Assembly: GCF_001667735.1 (NCBI RefSeq)
Contig: NZ_LZJN01000003.1
Coordinates: 38,488 to 102,487 of the forward strand
Direction: 5' to 3'
Origin: Mycobacterium sp. E183
GTDB taxonomy: Bacteria > Actinomycetota > Actinomycetes > Mycobacteriales > Mycobacteriaceae
Length of the DNA stretch: 64,000 nt
Position 1 is the stretch's first letter. Every line of letters begins with the position of its first letter. The translations under genes and the position numbers were made by a program. Below, piece by piece: positions 34,776 to 46,743 of the stretch. Under the pieces are notes generated by a model. The model was not told where the DNA came from and did not search any database. It saw only the letters and a list, made by a program, of their open reading frames with translations.

Positions 34776-35858
34776 GTGTCCGCAGTACCCGCACCAGATG
34801 CCGGCCCCGACGCGGGCGCCGTCTGGCATTACGGCGATCCCCTCGGCGAGCAGCGCGCGGCCGAGACCGGCGCGGTCGTCGTGGACCGCTCGCACCGCGC
34901 GGTGCTCACGCTGACCGGCGGCGATCGCCAGAAGTGGCTCCACAGCATCTCCACCCAGCACGTCAGCGAGCTGCCCGAGGGCGCCAGCACGCAAAACCTC
35001 AGCCTGGACGGGCAGGGCCGCGTCGAGGACCACTGGATCCAGACCGAACTCGGGGGCACCACCTACCTGGACACCGAGCCGTGGCGGGGTGAGCCGCTGC
35101 TGAATTACCTGCGCAAGATGGTCTTCTGGTCCGATGTGAGCCCGGCCGCCGCCGACATGGCGGTGCTCTCACTGCTCGGGCCGCGGCTGGCCGACCGGGC
35201 GGTGCTAGACGTGCTGGGGCTGGACGCCCTGCCCGCCGAGCTGACGGCGGTCCCGGTCTCCGGAGGTGGGTTCGTGCGCAGGATGGCGGGCGCCCCGGCC
35301 GGCCAGATCGAACTGGATTTGGTGGTCCCGCGCGGCGAATCGGCTGGCTGGCAGCAACGCCTCGTGCAGGCGGGGCTGCGGCCGGCGGGGGTTTGGGCCT
35401 ACGAGGCGCACCGCGTGGCGGCGCTGCGCCCGCGACTGGGCGTCGACACCGATGAGCGCACGATTCCGCACGAGGTGGAGTGGGTCGGTGCTGCGGTCCA
35501 CCTCGACAAGGGCTGCTACCGGGGGCAGGAGACCGTCGCGCGGGTGCACAACCTCGGGAAACCGCCCCGGATGCTGGTGTTGTTGCACCTCGACGGTTCG
35601 GTGGAGCGGCCGGCCACGGGAGATCCGGTGCTCGCCGGCGGGCGCACCGTCGGCCGCCTGGGGACCGTGGTGGATCACGTGGACCTCGGGCCCGTAGCCC
35701 TCGCGCTGCTCAAGCGCGGGGTGCCGGCCGATACCGAACTTGCGACCGGCGCCCAGTCCTCGGTGGCGGCGGTCATCGACGCCGATTCGCTGCCGGCAAC
35801 GGAACACATCGGCGCGGGACGGCTCGCCGTTGAACGGTTGCGGGGCGGTGCGAGATAA
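34776..35858 (+). CDS. ygfZ: Folate-binding protein YgfZ (Fe-S cluster repair)
   Basis: A 360-aa GcvT-like protein. The signature K-G-C-Y-R-G-Q-E-T (about residues 245-253) is the strictly conserved YgfZ motif that uses tetrahydrofolate in maintaining certain iron-sulfur enzymes. The N-terminal VVVDRSHRAVLTLTGGDRQKWLHS and the C-terminal barrel (GGRTVGRLGTVVDH) complete the GcvT fold. GTG 34776 lies 7 nt after TAGAGT (34764-34769), a leaderless arrangement. The folate link fits its divergent neighbour pabC. Confidence 0.9.
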   Translation: MSAVPAPDAGPDAGAVWHYGDPLGEQRAAETGAVVVDRSHRAVLTLTGGDRQKWLHSISTQHVSELPEGASTQNLSLDGQGRVEDHWIQTELGGTTYLDTEPWRGEPLLNYLRKMVFWSDVSPAAADMAVLSLLGPRLADRAVLDVLGLDALPAELTAVPVSGGGFVRRMAGAPAGQIELDLVVPRGESAGWQQRLVQAGLRPAGVWAYEAHRVAALRPRLGVDTDERTIPHEVEWVGAAVHLDKGCYRGQETVARVHNLGKPPRMLVLLHLDGSVERPATGDPVLAGGRTVGRLGTVVDHVDLGPVALALLKRGVPADTELATGAQSSVAAVIDADSLPATEHIGAGRLAVERLRGGAR

Positions 35859-35956
35859 TCCTCGATGAAGTGCGCCACAGCGGCAGGGGGCACCGACGCC
35901 CGACCGTAAGGCACGGTAAACTGTCGGCAGGACAATAACGACACCAGGAGATCGGA

Positions 35957-36002
35957 GCCGCCTGATTCGGGCCGCTCCGTTATTGCGCGAGGGGGTTCCC
36001 CC
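35957..36002 (+). promoter_or_regulatory. Leader hairpins before DUF3073 gene
   Basis: CGGAGC and GCTCCG flank a 15-nt loop in the leader (around 35954-35980). Immediately before the ATG, GGGGG-TT-CCCCC could fold and hide the G-rich ribosome-binding site. This suggests translational control of the small DUF3073 gene, but nothing in the window shows the trigger. Confidence 0.4.
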
Positions 36003-36188
36003 ATGGGCCGCGGCCGGGCTAAGGCAAAGCAGACCAAGGTTGCTCGAGAACTCAAATACAGTTCCCCGCAAACCGACTTCACGCGGCTTCAGCGCGAGTT
36101 GTCAGGAACGGGTGCCGACGATTCCACAGAGCTGGAGGACGACGGCGTCGGCGACTCCTGGGAAGACAGCGACGACTGGCGCCGCTAG
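36003..36188 (+). CDS. DUF3073 small acidic protein
   Basis: A 61-aa protein with a basic N-terminus (GRGRAKAKQTKVARELKY) and an acidic C-terminus (ELEDDGVGDSWEDSDDW), the fixed DUF3073 pattern found across actinobacteria. Its function is unknown; the charge split suggests nucleic acid or ribosome contact, speculative. It is convergent with purM, sitting between ygfZ and purM as in the M. tuberculosis order I recall (Rv0810c). Confidence 0.85.
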   Translation: MGRGRAKAKQTKVARELKYSSPQTDFTRLQRELSGTGADDSTELEDDGVGDSWEDSDDWRR

Positions 36189-36249
36189 AACTGACGTCGC
36201 TGCGCCGGTCTAATCGGCTTCGGCACGGCGCCGGCTCGACTCCCGTCCT

Positions 36250-37344
<1,095 letters not shown>

Positions 37345-37415
37345 CGCGATAAAGGCTACCGGGCGCCGCCGACCGCCGTTATCAAACGTCTTGGAAGGGC
37401 CGGATCGGAAGGCCG

Positions 37416-38951
37416 TCAGTGGACGATCGGCACTTCGTCGGGCGCCAGTTCGTCGAGCCCGGCCCCGCGCGCTGCGTTGGCGAGCATGTGCTCGATGACG
37501 TTCTTCCCCAACGCCGTCTCCTCGGGCAATTCGATCGGGTACTTGCCGTCGAAGCAGGCGGTGCAGAGCCGCGACGCGGGTTGTTCGGACGCCGCGACCA
37601 GGCCGCGCAGCGAGATGTAACCGAGGCTGTCGGCGCCGATGGCGTGCCGCACCGCTTCGAGCATTTCCTCTTTGTCTTGCACGGCGTTGGCGATCAACTC
37701 CGCCGGGGACGGGAAGTCGATGCCATAGAAGCAGGGCCATTTGACCGGCGGCGAAGCGATCCGCACGTGAACTTCCACTGCGCCGGCCTCGCGCAGCATC
37801 CGCAACAGCGCGCGCTGGGTGTTGCCGCGCACGATCGAGTCGTCGACGACGATGAGCCGCTTGCCGCGGATCACCTCGCGAAGTGGGTTGAGCTTCAGCC
37901 GGATACCGAGCTGGCGGATGGTTTGGGACGGCTGGATGAACGTCCGCCCGACGTAGGCGTTCTTCATCAGGCCCTGCCCGTACGGAATGCCGGACTCCTG
38001 CGCGTATCCGACCGCGGCCGGGGTGCCCGACTCCGGAACGCCGATCACCAGGTCCGCCTCGACCGGGCATTCACGGGCCAGCCGGCGACCGATCTCCACC
38101 CGGGTGGCGTGCACGGACCGGCCGGCGATCGTGCTGTCCGGGCGCGCCAGGTACACGTACTCGAAGACGCAGCCCTTCGGGGTGGGGTTGGCGAACCGGG
38201 TGGAACGCACCCCGTCGGCGTCGATCGCCAGCAACTCGCCCGGCTCGATGTCGCGCACGAACGAGGCGCCGACGATGTCGAGCGCGGCCGTTTCGGAGGC
38301 CACCACCCAGCCGCGGTCGAGGCGTCCGAGCGAAAGTGGCCGCACCCCATGGGGATCGCGCGCCGCATACAGCGTGTTCTCGTCCATGAACGTCAGGCAG
38401 AACGCGCCGCGCACGGTCGGCAGCAGCTCCAGCGCGGACTGTTCCAGCGTGGAATCCGCGGCACCGTGGGCGAGCAGTGCGCCCAGGATGTCGGAGTCGG
38501 TCGTCGCCGGTGCGGGGCAACGCCGCGCGATCAGCCCGGCGTCGCGGGCGCGGGCGGCAAGCTCGGCGGTGTTGACCAGATTGCCGTTGTGGCCCAGCGC
38601 AACGCCCGTGCCGGCGGCGGTGTTGCGGAACACCGGCTGGGCGTTCTCCCACGTGGTGTCGCCGGTGGTGGAGTAGCGGCAATGACCGATGGCGACGTGG
38701 CCCGGCATCGCCGCGAGGGTCTGCTCGTCGAACACCTGGCTGACCAGACCCAGGTCCTTGAAGACGAGGACCTGCGACCCGTCGGCGACGGCGATCCCGG
38801 CGGCCTCCTGCCCGCGATGCTGCAGGGCGTACAAGCCGTAATAGCTGAGTTTTGCGACATCCTCGCCGGGGGCCCAGACCCCGAAGACACCACACTCTTC
38901 ACGGGGCGAGTTCAGGTCCTGCTCGGGTGCTTCGGCTCCTGCGACGGTCAC
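37416..38951 (-). CDS. purF: Amidophosphoribosyltransferase PurF
   Basis: A 511-aa enzyme catalysing the first step of purine synthesis, PRPP plus glutamine to phosphoribosylamine. A 19-residue propeptide precedes the N-terminal nucleophile Cys20 in EECGVFG. The glutaminase domain carries ALQHRGQEAAGIAV and GHNGNLVN. The PRTase domain carries RLIVVDDSIVRGNT, and Cys residues near the C-terminus (RLCTACFDG) suggest a Fe-S type enzyme like B. subtilis PurF. GTG start at 38951. It heads the purF-purM unit. Confidence 0.95.
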   Translation of the reverse strand: MTVAGAEAPEQDLNSPREECGVFGVWAPGEDVAKLSYYGLYALQHRGQEAAGIAVADGSQVLVFKDLGLVSQVFDEQTLAAMPGHVAIGHCRYSTTGDTTWENAQPVFRNTAAGTGVALGHNGNLVNTAELAARARDAGLIARRCPAPATTDSDILGALLAHGAADSTLEQSALELLPTVRGAFCLTFMDENTLYAARDPHGVRPLSLGRLDRGWVVASETAALDIVGASFVRDIEPGELLAIDADGVRSTRFANPTPKGCVFEYVYLARPDSTIAGRSVHATRVEIGRRLARECPVEADLVIGVPESGTPAAVGYAQESGIPYGQGLMKNAYVGRTFIQPSQTIRQLGIRLKLNPLREVIRGKRLIVVDDSIVRGNTQRALLRMLREAGAVEVHVRIASPPVKWPCFYGIDFPSPAELIANAVQDKEEMLEAVRHAIGADSLGYISLRGLVAASEQPASRLCTACFDGKYPIELPEETALGKNVIEHMLANAARGAGLDELAPDEVPIVH

Positions 38952-39090
38952 GATTCGGCGGCTCCCCGGGGAACGGTTGGTGACGTATCGGAGTCTACGG
39001 GTCCAACGCCGTCGACTGCGAATTCACAGCGCGTGTTGCGCGTCGAAAATTCCCTCGCACCACCCTAAACCTGCAGTTCAGGGTTACTAT

Positions 39091-39480
39091 TCAGCTGACA
39101 TCGAACAGGGGCAGACAGTGTTCGATCTCACCTGCGCGGGAGCCGGAAAGGCTCAGCGCACCGGCGTCCGTCGCCTCGTGGAACGACAGCATCCCGGTCA
39201 CCAGCAGCAACCACGTTCGCGGATCGGTCTCCACCACGTTGGGGGGCGTGCCGCGGGTGTGCCTGGGGCCGGCGATGCATTGCACCGCGACAAACGGCGG
39301 GATCCGCACCTCGACGCTGGCCCCGGGCGCCACCGCTGCCACGGTGCGGGCGGTGAGCCGGACCGCGGCCCCGAGGCTCTCGCGATCGGGAACGGGCCGG
39401 GTCGCGTCCCGCAACCAGTCCGCAACGGCCAACACGGCCTGCCGGGTCTTTGCCGGATCGGCCTTTTGACGGGCGGCCAT
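39091..39480 (-). CDS. Sterol-carrier-type small protein
   Basis: A 129-aa protein resembling the bacterial SCP ortholog domain family: ADPAKTRQAVLAVADWLRDA at the start, PGASVEVRIPPFVAVQCIAG in the middle, and TWLLLVTGMLSFHEATDAGAL. Such domains bind hydrophobic ligands in maleylpyruvate-isomerase-like proteins. The M. tuberculosis counterpart by position is Rv0807, uncharacterised. It is divergent from the MCE gene with 19 bp between starts, and the 139-bp gap to purF shows only promoter-like sequence. Confidence 0.75.
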   Translation of the reverse strand: MAARQKADPAKTRQAVLAVADWLRDATRPVPDRESLGAAVRLTARTVAAVAPGASVEVRIPPFVAVQCIAGPRHTRGTPPNVVETDPRTWLLLVTGMLSFHEATDAGALSLSGSRAGEIEHCLPLFDVS

Positions 39481-39499
39481 ACCCTAGGGTCTCAAACTC

Positions 39500-40714
39500 A
39501 TGGAGCGTCGTCGCTTGCGGCGCGGGCCACCGTACAAGTCCGTCGGCCTCGTGACGCTCGTCATCATGGGGTTGGTCGGGTCGCTGCTGTATCTGCAGTT
39601 TCGCGGCGAGCTCACGCCGACAACGAAGCTGACGATGGTGGCGGCCCGGGCCGGCCTGGTATTGGATCCCGGCTCCAAGGTCACCTACAACGGTGTCCAG
39701 ATCGGCCGCGTGGCCAGCATTTCGGAGATCACCCGCGACGGCAGGCCGGCCGCCAGGGTGACGCTGGATGTCAGCCCCAGGTATCTCGAGCTCATCCCGG
39801 CCAACGTGGCGGCCACCATCAAAGCGACAACGGTGTTCGGCAACAAGTACGTCGCGCTGACTTCGCCGCCCAAGCCCGCGGCGCAATCGATCACACCGTC
39901 GACCGTGATCGACGCGACCGCGGTGACCACAGAGTTCAACACCGTGTTCGAGACGCTCATGTCGATCGCGGAGAAGGTCGATCCGGTCAAGGTGAACCTG
40001 ACGCTCAGCGCGGCGGCGCAAGCGCTGACGGGACTGGGCGAGAAGTTTGGCGACTCGTTGGTCAACGGCAACGCGATTCTCGACGACGTGAACGCCCGCA
40101 TGCCCGCGATCCGCTTCGACGTTGCGCGGTTGGCCGCTCTCGGCGAGACGTACTCCAGCGCTTCGCCTGACCTATGGGACGCCCTCGACCACGCGGTGAC
40201 CGCGGCGCGCACGCTGAACCGGCAGCAAGCCGATCTGGACGCGGCGCTGCTGGCGGCGGCCGGGCTCGGGGGCGCGGGCGCAGACGTGTTCGGGCGCGGC
40301 GGCCCCTACCTGGCGCGCGGGGCCACCGATCTGGTCACCCCCAGCCAGCTGCTCGACGAATACAGCCCGGAAATCTTCTGCACCATAAGGAATTTCGCTG
40401 AAGTTGGGCCCAGGATTCACAATGCGCTCGGCGACAACGGCTACTCGCTCGGCGCCCACGCGGCCGGCGGCATCACCGGGGCGCCGAGCCCGTACATCTG
40501 GCCGGAGAACCTGCCCCGTACCAACGCCCGGGGCGGTCCCGGCGGCCGACCGGGCTGTTGGCAGACGATAACCCGGGAACTGTGGCCGGCCCCGCTCCTG
40601 GTGATGGACACCGGCGCGAGCATGGCTCCCTACAACCACTTCGAGCTCGGCTCCCCACTTTTCACCGAGCACGTGTGGGGTCGCCAGCTCGGTGACTACA
40701 CCATCAACCCGTGA
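39500..40714 (+). CDS. Orphan MCE/MlaD-family protein
   Basis: A 404-aa protein with an N-terminal membrane anchor (about 16-35, VGLVTLVIMGLVGSLLYLQF). An MCE domain follows (LTMVAARAGLVLDPGSKVTY, then GVQIGRVASI; ATTVFGNKYVALTSP), then the helical tail typical of mycobacterial Mce proteins. It most resembles MceA-type subunits. Mce operons normally contain two YrbE permeases and six Mce genes; here no yrbE or other mce gene is adjacent, so it is an orphan that may join another Mce complex for lipid import. Its 3' end overlaps the convergent CPBP gene by 19 bp. Confidence 0.85.
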   Translation: MERRRLRRGPPYKSVGLVTLVIMGLVGSLLYLQFRGELTPTTKLTMVAARAGLVLDPGSKVTYNGVQIGRVASISEITRDGRPAARVTLDVSPRYLELIPANVAATIKATTVFGNKYVALTSPPKPAAQSITPSTVIDATAVTTEFNTVFETLMSIAEKVDPVKVNLTLSAAAQALTGLGEKFGDSLVNGNAILDDVNARMPAIRFDVARLAALGETYSSASPDLWDALDHAVTAARTLNRQQADLDAALLAAAGLGGAGADVFGRGGPYLARGATDLVTPSQLLDEYSPEIFCTIRNFAEVGPRIHNALGDNGYSLGAHAAGGITGAPSPYIWPENLPRTNARGGPGGRPGCWQTITRELWPAPLLVMDTGASMAPYNHFELGSPLFTEHVWGRQLGDYTINP

Positions 40715-41331
40715 CGTCGCACGCCCAGCGCGGCGATCGCGCCGGCCTCGTTGATGGCCAAGTGCACCAGCATGGGAGCGGCCACGCTGCCGGAACGGTC
40801 TGCGAGCCAACCGAATAGCCAGCCCGCGACGCCCGTCACCAACACCGAGCCCAGCACCGGGTCGCCCGCCGCTCGCGCATCCGCGACATGGGAGAGCCCA
40901 AAGCTCGCCGCTTGCAACAACCTTGCGCCGGACCTTCCGTAGGCAGCGGAAGCGGCGGTGGTGAGCGCCGCGCGGAACGCGGCCTCCTCGGCCCACACGG
41001 TGCCGACGGGGATGCGCAGCAGCAGCCAGCCGGCCACCGACCCGGTCGGCTCGCGGTCTGCCATGGACGCCCGCACCGTCGGCACCGCCGTCGCTGCGGC
41101 GATCGCGCCCGCCGCGGCGGCCGCGGCCGCCGACCCCAGCCGCAGCCCCGCCCACAACCGCGGTGCGGTCAGCCCCAACGGTGCGCGCGTCACAACCACC
41201 AGCACTCCGGCCGCCGCCGCTTGGGTCGTCACCCGCCACGCCGTGGGCAGCCGGGGCCCGACGAAGCTCCAGCCCACCAGGGCGGCGGCCAACGCGAACG
41301 CACGGGCCCGACGGAAGTCGCGCTCGCCCAT
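40696..41331 (-). CDS. CPBP-family intramembrane metalloprotease
   Basis: A 211-aa multi-pass membrane protein with the Abi/CPBP motifs: E-E-x-x-F-R (EEAAFRAAL), a downstream H in SFGLSHVAD, and H-L-A-I-N-E in the last helix. These chelate zinc in RCE1-like proteases. The substrate is unknown; some relatives process prenylated peptides or give bacteriocin immunity. ATG 41331 starts 20 bp after the purL stop on the same strand, so it is probably transcribed with purL. The counterpart by position is Rv0804. Confidence 0.83.
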   Translation of the reverse strand: MGERDFRRARAFALAAALVGWSFVGPRLPTAWRVTTQAAAAGVLVVVTRAPLGLTAPRLWAGLRLGSAAAAAAAGAIAAATAVPTVRASMADREPTGSVAGWLLLRIPVGTVWAEEAAFRAALTTAASAAYGRSGARLLQAASFGLSHVADARAAGDPVLGSVLVTGVAGWLFGWLADRSGSVAAPMLVHLAINEAGAIAALGVRRHGLMV

Positions 41332-41350
41332 CAGGATTCGTCGCTGCGGC

Positions 41351-43675
<2,325 letters not shown>

Positions 43676-43698
43676 TCACCGTCGGGTCGCCGTGGAGG

Positions 43699-44046
43699 CT
43701 ATTGGCCGACGACGCAGAAGACGTTCCCTTCGGGGTCGGCCAGCACCACCCAGCGAAAATTGTCGCCGAACTCATGCCGGCCGACCTCGGTGGCCCCGGC
43801 GGCCGTCAGCCGAGACGCCTCGGCATCCACGTCGGCGGGCCCGAAGTCCAGGTGCACGCGGTTCTTACCGGGGGTGGGGTCGGGCACTTTTTGGAAGCCG
43901 AGCCGAGGCCCTTCCGGCAAACTCACCACGGTGAACTCGCCGGCGAGCAGCTCCTGCGTCGTGCCGCCGAACTGCTCGGCCCACCAGCCGCCCAGCTGCG
44001 CCGGATTGCTGCAGTCGAAGGTGATCATCTCCAGGTTGAGCGCCAT
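43699..44046 (-). CDS. VOC/glyoxalase-fold protein
   Basis: A 115-aa single vicinal-oxygen-chelate module: LEMITFDCSNPAQLGGWWAE at the start, RVHLDFGPADVDAEASRLTA and WVVLADPEGNVFCVV at the end. The metal-binding positions are only partly conserved (no His in the first strand; His in RVHLDF and Glu in PEGN are present). A binding rather than catalytic role is therefore possible. ATG 44046 gives the length I recall for the positional homologue Rv0801. It lies 50 bp downstream of... purL start on the opposite side, transcribed in the same direction ahead of purL. Confidence 0.82.
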   Translation of the reverse strand: MALNLEMITFDCSNPAQLGGWWAEQFGGTTQELLAGEFTVVSLPEGPRLGFQKVPDPTPGKNRVHLDFGPADVDAEASRLTAAGATEVGRHEFGDNFRWVVLADPEGNVFCVVGQ

Positions 44047-44111
44047 ACCGCCCGACCTTAGGCCTCGAAATGGCCCAGTTGAAGGGGTCGCCGTCCCGGG
44101 TCGCCCAGTGG

Positions 44112-45641
44112 TCAATCGACGGTCACGAAGTCGGCCATCATCGCCATGTCTTCGTGTTCGAGGTTGTGGCAGTGCAGCAGGTATGAACCGGTGTAGTCGG
44201 TGAACCGGGTGAGGACTTCAACGGCTTCGGCTGGGCGCACATCGACGGTGTCCTTCCATCCCATGTCGAACCGGCCCGGCGCACGGCTGTTGCGGGAGAG
44301 CACGCGAAAGGAATTCAGGTGCACGTGAACGGGATGGTGGAACTCGGTGATGAACCGCCAGACTTCTGTGGTGCCGAGCTTAGGGCGCGCCAGCGGCCGG
44401 CCCGGTTGATAGGCCAGGTCGTTGATCGTCCACACCGCTTTTCTGCCGAGGCGAAAGAGGAACGTTCGCGTGGCCACGCGGGCCTGTGGGTCGAGACCCG
44501 GGAAGCTTCCGCTGAGCCGGTCCGGGATGGCCGAATCGTCGGCACGGTCGGCGCCGACGACGTCGAATCGCATGACCTCGCCGGCGCTTTCGCCACCCAA
44601 CCGGTTGAGCAGCCGCAATTGTGTTCCCACCGGGTAGCGGCCGAAATCGACCACGACGTCGAATCGTTCGGCCGGAGCGATGTCGATGTAGTCGTGGCCT
44701 ATGGGTCGCGCCAGTAATCCGCCGTCACTGCCGATCTGCACCAACGCCGAACCGCCGGGTGGTTGCGGGTCCAGCTGCAGCCGGTAGCGACGGGCGTTGG
44801 ATGCGTTCAAGAGCCGCAGGCGGTACCGGGCGGGATCGGTCGACAGCACCGGCCACGGCGCACCATTGACCAGGATGACGTCGCCGAGGACGCCGTTCAT
44901 GTAGTCGCCGGTCGCTCCGCCGCCGGCAGCGTCCGGGTAGCGAAAGGAGCCATCGGCGGCGAACGCGCGGTCGGTGATCATCAGCGGGACGTCCCGCCGG
45001 CCGCGCGGCAGCGGCAACGCGTCTTCCTCGTCGTCGTGGACCAAGTGGAATCCGGCCAGGCCGCGCCACACCGCGGCGCCGGTGTAGCCCATGCGGTGAT
45101 CGTGGTACCACAACGTGGCGGCCCGCTGGTTCAGCGGGTAAACGTATTCGCGCTCTCCGACAACGCTGTTGCGCGCCATGGCTTCAGCCCCGAGCCGGAC
45201 GCCGGGCGGCAGGATGAAGTCGGTCGGGTACCCATCGTGGTCTTCCGGTGTGTGGCCGCCGTGTAGGTGCACCACAACCGGCACGGGCAGGGCGTTGCGG
45301 TGCCGCACGACGGTGCGTCGGCCTGACCGCGAAGCAATGGTCGGGCCGGGAAAGCTCGTGTTGTAAGTCCACGCCGCCGTGGGGAGCCCGGGCAATATGC
45401 GCAATTGCGTGGTCTGCTGGGTGATCTCGTAGTAGTCGGCGTGAGCGTCGCTACGAACCGGCGTCAATTGTTCCGGGATCGGCAGCGGGACTTGATAGCG
45501 ATCGGGCAACCTGGTTTGGCTGCGTATCAGCCGTCCTGACTCGGCGGGGCCCAGCAGCGCGCCGGCGAGCGGCCAGCCGGCGCCGATGAAGCCGATGCCC
45601 GCCGCCGCGGCGCCCAGCCGCAACGCGCCACGCCGATTCAT
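44112..45641 (-). CDS. Tat-exported multicopper oxidase
   Basis: A 509-aa three-cupredoxin oxidase. The N-terminus M-N-R-R-G-A-L-R-L-G plus hydrophobic core is a twin-arginine signal. Copper-site motifs are complete: H-L-H-G-G, W-Y-H-D-H, H-H-P-V-H-V-H and H-C-H-N-L-E-H-E-D-M (type 1, 2 and 3 sites; the final Met is the axial type 1 ligand). It likely oxidises Cu(I), Fe(II) or phenolics outside the membrane, like CotA/CueO enzymes. ATG 45641 overlaps the upstream membrane-protein stop by 4 bp, so the two form a transcriptional unit. Confidence 0.92.
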   Translation of the reverse strand: MNRRGALRLGAAAAGIGFIGAGWPLAGALLGPAESGRLIRSQTRLPDRYQVPLPIPEQLTPVRSDAHADYYEITQQTTQLRILPGLPTAAWTYNTSFPGPTIASRSGRRTVVRHRNALPVPVVVHLHGGHTPEDHDGYPTDFILPPGVRLGAEAMARNSVVGEREYVYPLNQRAATLWYHDHRMGYTGAAVWRGLAGFHLVHDDEEDALPLPRGRRDVPLMITDRAFAADGSFRYPDAAGGGATGDYMNGVLGDVILVNGAPWPVLSTDPARYRLRLLNASNARRYRLQLDPQPPGGSALVQIGSDGGLLARPIGHDYIDIAPAERFDVVVDFGRYPVGTQLRLLNRLGGESAGEVMRFDVVGADRADDSAIPDRLSGSFPGLDPQARVATRTFLFRLGRKAVWTINDLAYQPGRPLARPKLGTTEVWRFITEFHHPVHVHLNSFRVLSRNSRAPGRFDMGWKDTVDVRPAEAVEVLTRFTDYTGSYLLHCHNLEHEDMAMMADFVTVD

Positions 45642-46060
45642 CGGATCGGTTCCCGCTCGGCCGGACGCGAGCGTGCGGCCAGCGGCAAACGCCACACCTC
45701 GGCAGTCAGCTTGAAGATCCCCACGATCAACAGCACTCCGAGCGGAACGTGTAAGCCCGTCAAGCGCAATTCCCCCGAGGCGAACTCGGCGACGAAGAGG
45801 AGGGTCACGAGGGCCCCGAGCGCCGCCGGCCGTCGCGGCCCGCCCGTCCTGCTCACAATCACCAGCACCGCGACCTGGACGACGGAAAGCACCGTGGTCA
45901 CCCTCGCGCCGACCGAGTGCAGCATCAGCGCGTCGTATCGGCCGCCCAGAAAACTCCCGGCGAACGCGGCTTGCACCAGGGCTAGCAATGCCAACGCCGC
46001 GCTGGTGGCACGGGCGATCACACGGGGCCAGCGCGGGCCGTGCCAGTCATCGGCTGTCAT
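45638..46060 (-). CDS. Four-helix membrane protein ahead of multicopper oxidase
   Basis: A 140-aa protein with hydrophobic segments near residues 15-38, 50-70, 78-95 and 105-122 (SAALALLALVQAAFAGSFL; VTTVLSVVQVAVLVIVS; AALGALVTLLFVAEFASG; VPLGVLLIVGIFKLTAEVW). No recognised domain. ATG 46060 is preferred to one at 46087 because GGGAGGA sits 4 nt upstream. Its stop overlaps the oxidase start (ATGA), suggesting a functional pair, perhaps delivering electrons or copper, inferred from context only. Confidence 0.75.
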   Translation of the reverse strand: MTADDWHGPRWPRVIARATSAALALLALVQAAFAGSFLGGRYDALMLHSVGARVTTVLSVVQVAVLVIVSRTGGPRRPAALGALVTLLFVAEFASGELRLTGLHVPLGVLLIVGIFKLTAEVWRLPLAARSRPAEREPIR

Positions 46061-46113
46061 CAGTCCTCCCAGAGATTGCGCACTCAAGAGATAACGACGG
46101 AACGGCGCCGCAA

Positions 46114-46139
46114 AAAGTTACGCACGCATGTGTAACTTT
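46114..46139. promoter_or_regulatory. 26-bp operator-like palindrome between divergent units
   Basis: AAAGTTAC (46114-46121) and GTAACTTT (46132-46139) are perfect 8-bp arms around a 10-nt spacer that is itself partly symmetrical. It lies between the oxidase operon (start 46060) and the Ddn-like gene (start 46249), and probably binds a TetR- or MarR-type repressor encoded elsewhere, since no regulator gene is adjacent. Confidence 0.6.
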
Positions 46140-46248
46140 CCGCGCCACCGACCCGTCCTTGGATACGGGTTGCTGATGACCGGCTCCCCATTGCGGCGGA
46201 CCCACCGGCTGCGGTTCCACCGCAACGAAATTCGCGACAGGAGAAGAG

Positions 46249-46698
46249 ATGTCTCATCCGATGCCCCCTCGTTGGCTGAAGCCGATGAACAGGTTCATGA
46301 TTGCGCTGCAAAAACTTGGCATACCGACTGGCCCCCCCATGGTTTTGACGGTGCCGGGCCGCAAAACGGGCCGTCCTCGCAGCACCCCGATGACGCCGTT
46401 CACCCTCGACGGGCACCTCTATGCCGTGGCCGGATTCCCCGGCGCCGACTGGGCGCGCAACGCCCGCGCCGCCGGCGCGGGAACGCTCGGCAAGGGCCGA
46501 AAGACGCGGCGCGTCAGGATAACTGAGCTGACCGCCGAGCAAGCTCGGCCGGTGTTGCGCCAATATCCGGCCGAAGTGCCGGTCGGTGTTGGCTTTTTGA
46601 AACGCTCCGGCCTGGTACGCCGGGGCAATCCCGAAGAAGTCGAGGCGCTGGCGGGCCGGATCGCGGTGTTCCGACTAGACCCGATCCCGGCGAACTGA
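46249..46698 (+). CDS. Deazaflavin (F420)-dependent nitroreductase/quinone reductase, Ddn family
   Basis: A 149-aa split beta-barrel protein of the Ddn/FDOR-A family that uses reduced F420. Landmarks are LKPMNRFMIAL, the VLTVPGRKTGRPRSTPMTPF stretch that binds F420 phosphates, and VAGFPGADWARNARAAG. Relatives reduce quinones and activate nitroimidazole drugs. A GGAGAAGAG ribosome-binding site precedes ATG 46249. It is followed 45 bp later by a DoxX gene, a pairing that suggests membrane quinone redox. Confidence 0.87.
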   Translation: MSHPMPPRWLKPMNRFMIALQKLGIPTGPPMVLTVPGRKTGRPRSTPMTPFTLDGHLYAVAGFPGADWARNARAAGAGTLGKGRKTRRVRITELTAEQARPVLRQYPAEVPVGVGFLKRSGLVRRGNPEEVEALAGRIAVFRLDPIPAN

Positions 46699-46743
46699 CG
46701 CCGAACGATCCGCCACCGACCGACCAGATATGGAAGCCGCAAC

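Noticed and set aside
37345..38070. Long N-terminal extension of PurM
   Set aside because: It is an antisense-like shadow of purF in another frame; PurM begins at 37344 by family alignment.
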